From contig JADANN010000370.1 of assembly GCA_018806985.1 (NCBI GenBank), positions 1,036,001 through 1,100,000 on the forward strand: a stretch of 64,000 bases of DNA, read 5' to 3'. The stretch is from Angiostrongylus vasorum. Lineage: Eukaryota; Nematoda; Chromadorea; Rhabditida; Metastrongylidae. The notes beneath the pieces were generated by a model that did no database searches, was not told where the DNA came from, and saw only the letters and a list, made by a program, of their open reading frames with translations. A program made the position numbers and the translations under genes. Of this stretch, positions 33,472 through 44,419 are shown in pieces (position 1 is the stretch's first letter; each line of letters begins with the position of its first letter).

Positions 33472-35409
33472 GTACTTGACTATGGAGAGCGGGCGTATGT
33501 CGGCAACGTCACCTATCGGGACACCAGCTCAACAGTTTGCCGTCGTACTTGACACCGGGTCGGCCATGTTTTGGGTGCCAGTTGTTGGTTGCGAGTGAGT
33601 TCATCTTGCAATCATAGAGAGGGTGGAGTATTATGTGAAGTATTTTGGGAACTAAAGACTGCAATTTGTTACAGAAACTTTTAATTTTATGGATGTCTTC
33701 GCAACCACATCGGTGATATTACTATGACAACAAGAAAACATGGAATCTTACTCGTTCTTTTTTTTGTGATAAATTGGCACTTATTTTGCTGAGCTTTTTA
33801 CCACCGACAAATAGTCAGTACTCAGTTCAAGCTCAAAACTGACTTTCAGTTGGCCCCTTCATGTATAATCAATATTTTTGTGCAGTGAATAACGCTTATG
33901 AGGTTAGCACAAATAAAAATTTACTGTGGCAAGCGCTTCGGAACTGTGGCTTTACCTCAGAGACGAAATGAGTGCTTTTTGCAACAACCTCAGGAAAGAT
34001 TATCAATACAGCAAAATTTCTTTAGTGCCTCCTACCATGGAAAGCGCACATTTGAAACGAATGCGTCGAGCACGCTTGTGGACAGCAACTGGACCTGGGT
34101 GATGATTTACGGAGCAGGAACAGCTCAAGGAGTTCTTGGGACTGATGTCATGAAGGTCTGTGGAATGGAGTGGTGATTGAAAATCATTTGCTTCTATCTT
34201 AAGCAGACGTGAATTTTCAGTTCGGTGGATTAAATAAGCAGCAACTGGTGGTTCCCAAAACCACCTTTGATCTGGCCAGACATATCTCGTACTTCCCGCA
34301 TGTTGGTGAACATTCCTCAAGTGATAACGTGTTAATGGACCATTGGAATACCTTCTGTCATAGGTGCACATGGATGGAATCCTCGGTCATGGCCTCGCTC
34401 TCCCATTATGTAGAATTGCGCCACCACTTATCAACGCAATTAACCAAAATGTAACTATATTACTACAAACACCTTGTAAGTTTTCCTTTTCATACGTACT
34501 AATTAGAGCACTTCAAGATTTGCTGGATAGTTCACTCCTCACTGTCTGGATAGAACGCGTAGGAACTCGTGAGGGAAGATCTGGAGGCCTATTCACATAT
34601 GGTGCAATCGATACCAAGAATTGTGGACCAGCCATCGCCTACGAACCGCTGACATCTGCAACTCACTACGAATTTAAGGTTACCTACTACTTTTGGCATG
34701 TTGATACAAAGTTGCCGACGCGGTTTTATTTTTCCAAGTACTAGAAAACGACAATTATTTTTTATGAGATCGTCAAAAGCATTTTTAAAGCAAACCAACT
34801 TCAACATTACTTGTGGCTAATTCAAGATTTCCGCTGTCGGAATGGGAATTTACACACGCACGAAGGTTTACCAACCTGTCTCCGATATCGGTGCGCCACT
34901 TATTTTTTGCACCAAGGGTTGACACAGACCTCCTCGCTGAAGCTGCGTGAGCTATGGTAGAAATCTCGTAGTTTTTAGGCCTTCTTTAATCCTACTGATT
35001 TTTCCATTTCAGTACGAACAAACCGCGGAATTATATATGATATCATGTAATGCGACTGCACCAACACTTGATATTACAATCGGAGGATACAAGTATCGCA
35101 TCGAGCGTGACAACTACATTCTTAGGGTGAGTTTAACTACGTTGAACATGCTTATTGATCCACAACGATAGTTGTGCGTTAGCTTTACATGGAAATTTCG
35201 CGTTGTTTCACATAGTCGCTGCAATTCACGTTCGCTAGATTTGGGAATCTAGGCAAGACGAAACGTTTGCTCTTTTGGTGTCAAACCAATGAATGGTTGG
35301 TGGTTTTGGACCGGATTGGATTCTCGGCACTCCATTCATGCTCCAATTCTGCAACATCTTCGACGTCGGACTGAAATGTCTTGGATTTGCACCGTCGTTT
35401 CACAGCTAG
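33472..35409 (+). pseudogene. Pepsin-like (A1) aspartic protease pseudogene
   Basis: Fragments in family order: LDYGERAYVGNVT, IGTPAQQFAVVLDTGSAMFW (first catalytic Asp, DTGS at 33551-33562), MIYGAGTAQGVLGTDV (flap Tyr kept), KQQLVVPKTTFDLARHIS, HMDGILGHGLALP, LTVWIERVGTREGRSGGLFT, VSDIGAP (second catalytic site, DTG changed to DIG at 34884-34892), TLDITIGGYKYRIE, WILGTPFMLQFCNIFDVGLK, and end FAPSFHS with TAG at 35407-35409. Exon edges are visible at 33472, 33594, 34301/34363 and 34679. Lesions: extra base at 33514, frameshift in the T-run at 34903-34908, TGA at 34948 and TGA at 35290. Intact relatives are secreted or lysosomal digestive proteases; in hookworms they digest haemoglobin. The propeptide was not found. 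Confidence 0.85.
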
Positions 35410-35577
35410 ACATCCACAGAATGAAGAACACCGCATTTACAAATAATCATGAAATATAACCATTGTTTTCTCTGATGACCTATCAACTGCGAAATAAGAC
35501 TGTTTCAAATATAGTCTTATGTTCTTTTGCTCATACACTAAGTGGTTTCAAACTTAGATTTTAGACCACATTCCCGT

Positions 35578-35852
35578 TTCACTGCGCGTATAGAGCAATG
35601 GGCGGATTCGCCGGCAACAAACATGGGATCTATCCCCGCCCCCTGTGGATCACCAAGCGTGCCACACCTCCGAGGTCGGCAAATTCGTATCAGACTTCTC
35701 TGGGCATTGATGCAACACATCGGTAGGCCACCGCAAGTCATTGCAAGAGCCAAATTTCAATCACCTCCAAACGATGCTTAATAGAGTCGAAAGCATGGCG
35801 CATCCCTTAGGGGATAGATCAACGCCGAAAGATTTATCCTTTTATCTTTTAT
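35578..35852 (+). repeat. SINE-T copy
   Basis: Begins ACTGCGCGTATAGAGCAATG, box B-like GGGATCTATCCC, body TAGGCCACCGCAAGTCATTG, end CAACGCCGAAAGATTTATCC. Sits 170 bases after the protease pseudogene stop. Confidence 0.8.
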
Positions 35853-36297
35853 TCGAAAGCAATAACAACATTCCTGTTTTTTTAAGAAAACGTCACACGG
35901 CTTCTAAGTTTATAAGGTTGATTTTGTTGCAAAGAATAAGTCATATGAGCTTTTCCTGTGAAAAGCGCTTCTCGGGTGATGATGTTGGCCTACCAGTCGT
36001 TCAAAATCTTCTTTGCTCTATTATTCTCACCACCAGTTTTATTGCATGAGTATAAAAGCCATTATTTGCTCGAGGTCCATTCTCACCAACGTTCACAAGC
36101 ATTATGCGGCCACATAATTTTTTTCTTTTGCAGTGGAGTTTAAGGCTTTTGCTAAAAAGTGTGTGCCCTATTGGTTAAAATTTTCTGCTTAGAGTTGATT
36201 CCAACAACGGAGATGATAGATGTCTCACAAAGCATTCAAAGGATGCCAAAATCCACTGGTGCTGACATATTGGCAAGACTCAAACCTCAGGGAAGGT

Positions 36298-36543
36298 TCG
36301 AACCCGAGATTATCCTTCGTGGAGCTCGCATGTTAACCACTGTACCATTGAGGCAAGTTATATCTTTCTCTCCGCTGATGCAGAGCGTAACATGTCAGCC
36401 TCCGGAAAATTTAGTCGCGGTTCGATCTGGCCTAGGGGTTCCTGTTTTGCAAATATCTCAGCAGCACGATTGTGACTATATTTAACACCACACGCTGCTA
36501 TAAAGAAAAGCAATAAGAAGTAAATAAAAGCAAAACTTAAGCA
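36298..36543. repeat. Reversed tRNA-like head fused to a forward SINE-H tail
   Basis: On the minus strand 36358-36290 reads TGCCTCAATGGTACAGTGGT (box A-like) and GGGTTCGAACC (near-perfect box B). 36420-36543 on the plus strand is the end of a SINE-H: CGGTTCGATCTGGCC, then TTTTGCAAATATCTCAGCAG and AAGTAAATAAAAG. Confidence 0.6.
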
Positions 36544-37040
36544 CTCCATTATATCTCATCAACTGTACCACGATGCATCTGCTGAATTAAATTGCACTAT
36601 TGCTTTAATGTCAACAGTAAATACTACGTTTGTAAGAACTTTGGTGCAGAGTGGAAGTACTTGCTATCATGAGACCTTTCATTACTTGGTTCAGAACAAT
36701 TACTTACAATTTTGATAACGTTCTACGCAACGTCTGCCATCAACGACCCTATAATAGATCGCAGTGGTGCAATCGCTTCTAATATAAAAGATGACGAACT
36801 CATGAAAGAGTGGAGATCTCATCAGCATAATAGAGAGACTGTTATCCCTCCAGCAATACGTTGTTTATTTTATAAAAACCAAGGTAAAAGGAACTAAAAT
36901 GAGCTGGGTAGAAGCACTTTAAACCATAATTCTTTAACGAAATAGAGAAAAAAAGTTCACTCTTATAAACACATTGCGTCTGTTCAAGTGAAGCAATGAA
37001 TCAGATGTGTCATCCGTGTTCTTGACGACTAATTCATTGT
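36544..37040. other. No gene seen
   Basis: A 61-codon frame at 36712-36897 has protein-like residues (SNIKDDELMKEWRSHQHNRE) but no splice context. No repeat recognised. Confidence 0.35.
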
Positions 37041-37041
37041 T

Positions 37042-37112
37042 ATGGAGCTGATAGCACAATGGTAGAGATCCTCGTCGTCAGGGGGCATGGTGCTAGTTCG
37101 ATTCCGCTCCTG
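37042..37112 (+). tRNA. Degenerate tRNA-like sequence
   Basis: GGAGCTG at the 5' end pairs 6 of 7 with CCGCTCC at the 3' side. A D-arm-like TAGCACAATGGTAGAG and a TTCGATT T-loop motif are present. The T stem does not pair and the anticodon arm is unclear, so this is a pseudogene or a SINE head rather than a working tRNA. Its end touches the truncated 3' side of an RTE-B LINE lying in the opposite orientation. Confidence 0.4.
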
Positions 37113-39700
37113 TGCGCGAATGTGGCCCAAGCTGCTCTCCTTCTTCTATCTAGTTCCTCTTCCACGTTGTTTTCCATGTTCATTGATCGCCCAAGGTTTA
37201 CGTACGAGGTGGTCTTTGCAATCAGAGAGCCATCATGTTTAGTTTTCCCACCTTCGCACCATGGGTTTTTTATGGACTGGGTCTTCTTCCGATTTATGCG
37301 TAGCCCGATCTTTTTTCTTGCTTCGTTGAGCTAGTTGATCAACGTCGTTGCTCCGCTTGTACTTCTTGAGAAGATGACGATCTCATCGGTGAAACGACAG
37401 TTTGATAGGAATACTCCATAAATACGTATGCCCTCCTCATTCCAATCAAGTGACTTCATTATCCACTGCAGTGCGGCACCGAACAGCTTCGGCGATATTG
37501 TGTCGTCCTGTCGAACCCCCTTTTCCTATGGCTACGGTAAGGGGTCAATGGAAAAGCTGTATTTTCGTAGTACAGTTCCGCTAACAGTCAGACAGAGTTC
37601 TTATATAGGACTGGTCTACTCCTTGGTCGACGAGCGCTGATAGGATAGCATTCATTTTGAGACTGTCAAACGCTTTTTCATAGTCGAAAAAGGTTAGGGA
37701 CTAGAGGCAGGTGGTATTCCAGACAAACTTCGATGACCGTGGACACAGTTTGGAATCCCATCTCGGTATCCTTCTTCCTCCACTGGTTGCGCCTCATCCA
37801 ATGTTCTTAAAATGCGCGAAAGGATAATCTTCGTGAAGAGCTTGTAGGAATACACTCAATAAGCATATCGGACGATAGTTATGAAGATTCCTTCGACCAC
37901 CTTTCTTGCACAGGATGATCGTGCGCGACGTCCTCCACTAGTCAGGGGATTTTTTCTTTTGAACGTAGGCTGTCATATGGTTTGCGAGAAGTACACGTAA
38001 GTTGTGGCTTCCAGCTCTAAGGAAGTTCGGCACTGATATCAGCGGGTCCTGGAACTGTGCCTTTCTTCACGCTTTCTATCGCAACTCGAACCTCCAACGG
38101 AAGAATTTCAGGTGGTTTTTTCTCCAGCGCGGATATTAGGGTTCAGGATCGAGATTATGGAGAGGATACTGTTAGTGTAGAATTCCATATCATGGCGGGA
38201 ACTTTTGACGATCCCATCTTCGTTCATCAAGACTGACGGCGGAACATTGTAATCACACATGTCCCGACGACATTTTTTTCGGACTGCTTCTTTTCTCTGC
38301 TGATTCCAGTAGTTTCCTACCCGTACCAATGTACGCCTTCCTGCAAAGCTCTTTTGCTGCTGACATTTATTACTAACCGTACTAAACGTTCTGTAAAATA
38401 GGATCAGTCTTCAGTTTCCTTCTCTTTTCCAAGCATCTCCTTAGTAGTAATGGAGATGCGATCCGACTTTTCTTGCTTAAAAATCTGAGTAAAATTTAGC
38501 GCTGCTTTTCAGTTCTTCGACAAGCTGCTCGTAGCTTTCGGTCGGGTCTTCTTTAATCTGCCAGTAACGCTTGCATAGGAGTTCGTCCAGAATGTTCTCG
38601 TCGTATGAAGCCAGACTTTTTCCTCGTGGTCGATGAAGAGAATTCCTTTTCCAGCTTACGGCAGAATCGATTCTTCGCACGAAGAAGGCGGTGATCGGAA
38701 ACAGTACAGAATGATGACACTACCGATGTGTCAAGTAGGCACCATCTTCTGTTTGTCAGAATGGTGTCGATCTCTGCATGAGTCACGCCGTTAGGAGACT
38801 CCCACGTCCCGCGGCGCCTTCCTTTCTTCTGGAAAAACGGGTTTCTATGGAAGAGACGTGCTGCAGACAGTAGTCTTGCGAGAGGGGGTTTTATTCTCAA
38901 TTCTTTCTCCTGATCCAAAATTTCCGATCCTGTATTCGCTCTCGTTAGCCTTTTCTATCATGGCGTTGAAGTCTCCGACAACAAATTTTTTGATATGCTT
39001 TAACAATGCGGATAACTCTTTCCAATTCCTCCAACTTACAGTAGAACCCATCTAATTCGTAATCATCTGCTGGGTCGGTCGGTGAGTAGCAATCGCTGAC
39101 TGCGATCTTTTTATGACGCGTCAGTTGAAGGCGGAGAACGGCTATGCAAGCGGAAAGGATCTTGTATGAGTCGACGAGAAGGACTATGGACGTGTGTACG
39201 ACAAAGCCTACGCCGCCGACGTTTCGTGTCGGGACCTCTTCTCCATAGATGACAAGCGTCCCTTTGCTCAGCTAGCATATGTCGGTCTTTCTTCATTTTT
39301 TGCTTCTTGCAGTGCGGCCACATGGAATTCAATGCGACCTGCGGCTACAAGAACAGCCTGGAGATCGGCGTCTGTGGAGAGTGTTCTAGCATTATACGTG
39401 CGGAGTAAGAAATAATCTCCATGGCGTGTCTTGCGTGAGTTCTGATAGATCCGGTTCCAATGACGTCCTGTGTAACCCGAGATTTTGTAGCCTCGTACCG
39501 GTCGTCTCACCGCGCGACGTCATAGACGGGAGCACCCAGTGTGCAGGGTGCTGAGCCTGGCCTATTGCTGGTTGTGCAACTTGGCCATTCCTGGAGTCCA
39601 GATTTAGCCTTACAAAAGCGTATCCAGGTCCCCACCACGATGTGGATCCGAAGGAGATATGTTTCCGACAATGAATCCTTCGCTTGGTCCTCATACTAGT
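37055..39700 (-). mobile_element. RTE-B LINE, EN and RT regions, missing its 3' end
   Basis: Endonuclease, minus strand 39450 to about 38640: TYNARTLSTDADLQAVLVAA and HVAALQEAKNEE at its start, FVVGDFNAMIEKANESEYRI, GVTHAEIDTILTNRRWCLLD and SVVSSFCTVSDHRLL (EN motifs with catalytic Asp/His). RT remnants run 38340-37060, ending in a KIGLRINRKKTQ-like block and a SYVNLGRSMNMEN block. Frames are broken many times. Similarity stops after the RRRRAAWATFA block, well short of the LINE 3' end. Confidence 0.75.
38553..38918 (-). pseudogene. RTE-B endonuclease C-terminal fragment
   Basis: A 121-codon frame: LARLLSAARLFHRNPFFQKK, then TWESPNGVTHAEIDTILTNR, then SDHRLLRAKNRFCRKLEKEF. The conserved D (EID) and the SDH catalytic pair are kept. 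The N-terminal part of the domain is in other frames at 38845-39510. It is an apurinic-endonuclease-like nickase used for target-primed integration. Non-functional as a split frame. Confidence 0.75.
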
Positions 39701-39704
39701 TGAT

Positions 39705-40525
39705 TCGGAGACGTTGTTACAACCGGAATCAGAAACGAAAGCAGGAATAAAAAAGTAATCGTCCTCTCAAGGCCAATGTAGAAGCCGAAAATAAGCCGAA
39801 AATTTAGTATGCTAATACTACATAAAAGCTAATATTCCTGAACCATCAAGGGATATTTTTGTGGTACATAGAAATTATTAAGAAAGATCACCATTTTTTG
39901 TATACGGGGCTGTCACCGAGGTATTTACGATAAGAACTCGTCATGGAACCGAATATTTTACTTGGTAATGGATTGACGAGCGTTCCAGTGGCCTACTATG
40001 CATTTGCGTCTGAAATGAGTTTTTCTTACACTTAATAGGTCATAAAGAATGGCAACGTCATTTCAGATGCCTTTTCGACTTCAGAAGCTTTTTGTAGGAG
40101 AACTGTAACGCATGTTAAGAATAATTTTTTATAGCGGAAAATTTGGCTTGCTTTTTTGTTGCGAAGACAACGCCGCCATAAATTTTTCCCTATAAGCAAT
40201 AAATATCTGGTTTTTCGTGTCGTTTATCCGTTCCATCTGTGGTAACCATTTTTTCAAAACAGACATCTTTTAAAGCACTTTAGGACAAAAACTCGTCTGT
40301 AAAAGCGAATGTTCACTTTTGTGATAGACGGAATAGGTTTCTGGTGGAACCAATTGACGTCCTTAACGCTCACGCGAGAACTGATACTTGCAAAAGTCAC
40401 AATGGTTTCGTTGGACTGGGCAGCGTGACTCCTATAGGCAAGCGCAGCAAAAAAATTAGTCCCTACCCACTCTGCAAAAAACACGAAGTTAGGTGTCATG
40501 GTGAGAGCGTTAACGATTTTTATTA
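39705..40525. other. No gene seen
   Basis: No recognised repeat or spliced frame. Confidence 0.4.
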
Positions 40526-40529
40526 ACTC

Positions 40530-40640
40530 ATTGTTTTCTTGATGAGCAAACACGAAGTTGTTACTCTATATTTTATTGCCAAATAAGCCGACATTTTGGC
40601 GGATCTCGTCTTTTACAGAGCCTGAGGAAGGCGAATGGAC
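40530..40640 (-). repeat. PLE terminal fragment with decayed hammerhead-like core
   Basis: TTTTCTTGATGAGCAAACAC (40534 on) matches the outer part of the PLE palindromes at 53.5 and 56.6 kb. On the minus strand 40622-40586 reads GGCTCTGTAAAAGACGAGAT then CCGCCAAAATGTCGGC, a mutated form of the core seen there. Confidence 0.45.
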
Positions 40641-41345
40641 TGCAATCTGGCCAGCAAAACAACTCCGCGACCAAAACAGAAGAAATACTAAAGCAAAGTT
40701 TCATTCGCATTGAAAACAAAGTAGCTTCTTTGCGCATCTAGCGCCTTCTACGAGCCCTTCTTGAGTATATTATGTGGAAGCCAACCGCACAAAGTTCACG
40801 TGGAAGCATAACGTGCCTCTCTCACATTAAAATCACCCGCATCACCTGTAGTCCCGTTGATCGTCAGAGTGATCTAGCGGGCGCCAGTAAATCTGCCATT
40901 TCTTCCTGCCGCCTGCAAGAGTAGCCCACTGGGTTCTGCTCGCTCTAGCGACTCGTCGAGCATCATATCTTTCTTCCAGGCTCTCGTGAAGAACTTTGAC
41001 CATCGGGTCGGTGGTCTTCCTGCAGTACGTTTTACATCCCGAGGAATCCAGTCACTAACAGCTCTTGTCCATCGTTTGTCATTCCATACGCATGTGTAAA
41101 GCCCACCTTATCTCAACTGTTTGGCGTACAAAAAAGCCGGCATCTTTGATTTTTGATCGTTGACGCAGGTCGGAGCCTCGGATCCCATCCCTTACTTGTG
41201 TGAAACGAGATACTCCTAGCATCATCCTTTCGACTGCGCGTTCGATAACGCTGAGTGATCTTTCATCCTGCTTACGCAGCGACCAGGTTTCTGACGCACA
41301 CGTCAGGGCATGAAGTACCGTTGAGTCGAAAAGCTGGGCACGGAG

Positions 41346-42516
41346 TCAGCTGTTCTTTGTTCTCCTCAGTACATCTTCGTTGCTCTTGAAATCTCCCCAG
41401 GCCGCTCGTTTCCTTCTGCTCAGCTCTGGCGCTAAGTCGTTCATCCTATTGATTTCCCAATCTAGATAGACATAACTGGAGCATTCGGAGGTATTCGTTC
41501 CGTTGACCGTGAATGGTGGATTTGAAACCAATCCGTTCTTCATGAACATCGTTTTTGTGAGATTTAGTTGAAAACCAATCTTTCCACAGGCTTTATCAAA
41601 GCCGGCAAGCATTCGCTCCGCTTGGCTAATGTTTGGTGTTATAAGGACGATGTCATCAACAAAGAGAAGATGATGTAACTGCCGACCATCGATTTTCACT
41701 CCCATACTATCCCATTCCAATGTTAGCATGACGTACTGGATGGTGGCGGTAAGTAATCTTAAAGATGGTATCACCTTGCCTAGCCCCCTTTTCTCACGTC
41801 AATGTTAAAATCGTTGTACAATCTTGATACATTGATTGTGAAATCTTTATACATCTCACAAAGAACTTTTTATATTCTGAGTAGGGACTCCATGTCTGTC
41901 CAGGTTTGGCGGAAAACAATTTGGCGAGATGGTATCGTCTCGCTTAACTCCTTTTTCGACGTCGATGTTAATATCGTTGTAGAATGGTGATATCATGGTT
42001 GTGAAATTTTTGTACAGCTCACGAAGAATCTTTATGTACTGAGTAGGGACTCTTTGACTATCAAGGGCTTCCATGACTGCTTCTGTCTCAATTGAGTCAA
42101 TAGCCTTCTTTAATTCGATGAAAGTGAGACACAGCGGTCTTTTGTAGTCTCGCGATACTTCAATGATTCCTGCTATTGGGTGGATACGGTCCATCGTACT
42201 AAATCCTTTTCGAAACTCTGCTTGCTCACATGGCTGTCCTTCGCCCAATGTTCTGTCAATCCTGTTTACGATGACTCGAATGGAAAGTTTGTAGACGACA
42301 GACAGCAAGCAGATTGGGCGAGAGTTGCCGATATCGTCGTAGGTCACCCTTCTGGAACAGTAACACTGTCTTGCTGGTCTTCCACTGAGTAGGGACCTTG
42401 CATTTAGACAGGTAACGTGTGAAGAGCCGAGCCAGTGTGTTTACGAGGACCGGCGGAAGCTTCTTCAGGTGTTCTGATCTTATTCTGTCCGGACCTGGTG
42501 GTGTTCGAATTTTCAC
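41346..42516 (-). pseudogene. RTE-A reverse transcriptase domain, multiply broken
   Basis: Blocks in order: PPGPDRIRSEHLKKLPPVLV, NSRPICLLSVVYKLSIRVIV, PCEQAEFRKGFSTMDRIHPI, LTFIELKKAIDSIETEAVME (first catalytic Asp position of RT motif A reads FIELKKAID, so Glu replaces the usual Asp), then the catalytic LLFVDDIVLI and SSYVYLDWEI. The segment around KILRELYKNFTTMISPFYND occurs twice (about 42060-41925 and 41900-41768). Confidence 0.75.
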
Positions 42517-43081
42517 CGACGTAATGGCATGTCGGATTTCGGAAGGAGAACCGGTGTTACAACATGTCCATCCTCCTTTATTTCATATGACGGGAGGTGG
42601 ACGTGGCTATCGAAGAGATCTGAGTAGCCTTCGTGAATGATTTTCTCCATTGCCTTTCTGGAAGCTGTAAGTGTTCCGTCTGGACGTTGGAGTGCATTCA
42701 TCTTGGTTTTGTAATTGGTGAAGCTTGGGTGGGCTTTGCGAATGCTTTTCCTAGCCTCTGCACCTTCGACGATAACTGCTGCTTTCTCTCCTTAAGATCA
42801 TCTTTTATCGCCTGTCTGCATTGTTTTGCAAGTACGGACGTTAGTTCGCGGTTGCCTGCAGCTCGTACGATTCCACGCTGGCGTATCAGCTCGACTGTTT
42901 CTAGAGACAGAGAGACTTGCTGACTTTCGAACTCACACCTTTCATAGCACTAACGTGAAGATGTTGAATGAGCCGATCGTATTCTTCGTCGATGTTGTCG
43001 ACAACGCCATCCTCCCAACAGCCGACTAATGAATTGAATAAGTCCCAGTTTACGGTAGTTCTGGGACTTCGGTTTTTGAAT

Positions 43082-43920
43082 TTAGCGGCTTTTTGCTCCT
43101 TTCCGCGAGAAATAGAATCTTGCACGAAGGAGGCAGTGGTCTGATCCCGTGTAGAATTTTGGGACAACAGCGGCATCGGTTAGGCGAAACCTTCTATTTA
43201 CTATGATGTGGTCTATTTCATTATGGCACTCTCCTTTGGGAGACTCCGACGTCCAGCGTTGAGGGTGGGGCTTCTGGAATTGCGAGTTACCATGGATGGT
43301 CTTGGTCGCCATGATAAACTCAGATAGCCGCTCACCCTGTTCGTTCCATTTTAATCCGTAAGTCCCAATGCGACGTTCTTCAGACGTTCTTCTTGGTCCA
43401 GTCTTGGCGTTGGAATATCCAATGATGACCTTGAAGAATGTATGATCTTCTCTGTAGAACTTCTCCAATTCCATATAGAACGCTTCGGTTTCTTGTTCGT
43501 CATAGTTTGATGTTGGCGCGTAAACGACGAAGATTGACAAAGCCGGTATTGATCCACATCTTTTTAATCGTAAACGTCCGATTGGAGTTGTAAGCTGTTC
43601 GAATGAATCGATGTTCATGGACAAACTCGTGTTGACGAGAACGCCGACGCCGCTGACTCCTCCACTGTCGCATGTTCCGAGGAACAGTTCTTCTCCGGTG
43701 TCACGGGACGGCATTGAAATGGGTGACGTCGTCTCGTCTCGGCCAGGCCGATGATGTCGTACGTCATCCTCCTTGCTTGCATGAGCAAGTCTTCTATCGA
43801 GGACTCGGATGCAAGTGTACGTGCATTGTAGGTACAGATCGTCACCATAGTTCTTCGTGATCCAGGCAGCTTCCACTGGCCCTGAGATTTTAGCAGCCTC
43901 TCCGTGCTTGTCCTAACCAA
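43082..43920 (-). pseudogene. RTE-A endonuclease domain, one frameshift
   Basis: Starts in one frame with TICTYNARTLASESSIEDLL and YDIIGLAETRRRHP (43850-43745), then continues in a second 264-codon frame: [61 protein letters not shown] and GSDHCLLRARFYFSRKGAKS. The active-site residues (Glu in the AET block, Asp/His in SDH) are present. The expected GDFNAK block reads GYSNAK, losing a catalytic Asp. The domain nicks target DNA for RTE insertion; frameshift plus Asp loss argue it is dead. Confidence 0.8.
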
Positions 43921-44419
43921 CGTTACGAAATTGGGAGCTCTTTCGGGGTCAGGGGAATGGGGCCCGTTTCTTTTAGTGTGTTTAAGATTTTGATACCCAC
44001 GTATAGCTTGCTCAGCTCTGAACGAGGGCTGGGTATACTCACGGTTAGCTTGCCAGGCTCTCCCAGAGTGAACATGGAGCTTGTTTGTTGGAGGCGACTC
44101 CTAACCGCCTCCCTTATACTTCTCTGTTACTTGATTGCAGGCTTTTGGCCGAATTGACTCGTAGAATACAATCAGCATAAGCGAGAACGCACCCACACAC
44201 GCATGCATGAATACGCCTAGCAAGCACAGAAAGTATGTGCCAAATAGGCGCAGCAGAAACAGGGAGTCCACTCCCTGGATCCAGCTGTATCTCAGGGAAG
44301 CAAAGGTCGCTTTTGGTCCGCGATTAACCCCTATCCGCCACCTGGGGACGCGCCACGTGGCCTCGCGACTAACCGGCTCGAGATCCCTCATATGAGAGAG
44401 ATCCGTGAATCACATTAAA

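Larger units (their letters stand above)
40835..44397 (-). mobile_element. RTE-A LINE, nearly full length but decayed
   Basis: 5' leader from 44397 (encodes [18 protein letters not shown]), endonuclease 43920-43082, linker 43060-42520, RT 42516-41400, C-terminal region 41400-40870, and a 3' tail with GGACTACAGGTGATGCGGGT. Frames shift at about 43740, 42340 and 41900, and a ~150-base RT segment is tandemly duplicated. It is the best reference in the window for this family. Confidence 0.85.

Noticed and set aside
34496..34528. Intron in the aspartic protease relic between a consensus GTAAGT and TTAGAG
   Set aside because: About 33 bases long, doubtful as an intron; left unresolved as the locus is a pseudogene.
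37042..37112. Functional tRNA gene
   Set aside because: T stem and anticodon arm do not pair; only the acceptor and box-like motifs remain.
43082..43876. A 264-codon minus-strand frame as a host gene
   Set aside because: It is the endonuclease domain of an RTE-A LINE, with flanking LINE leader and RT.
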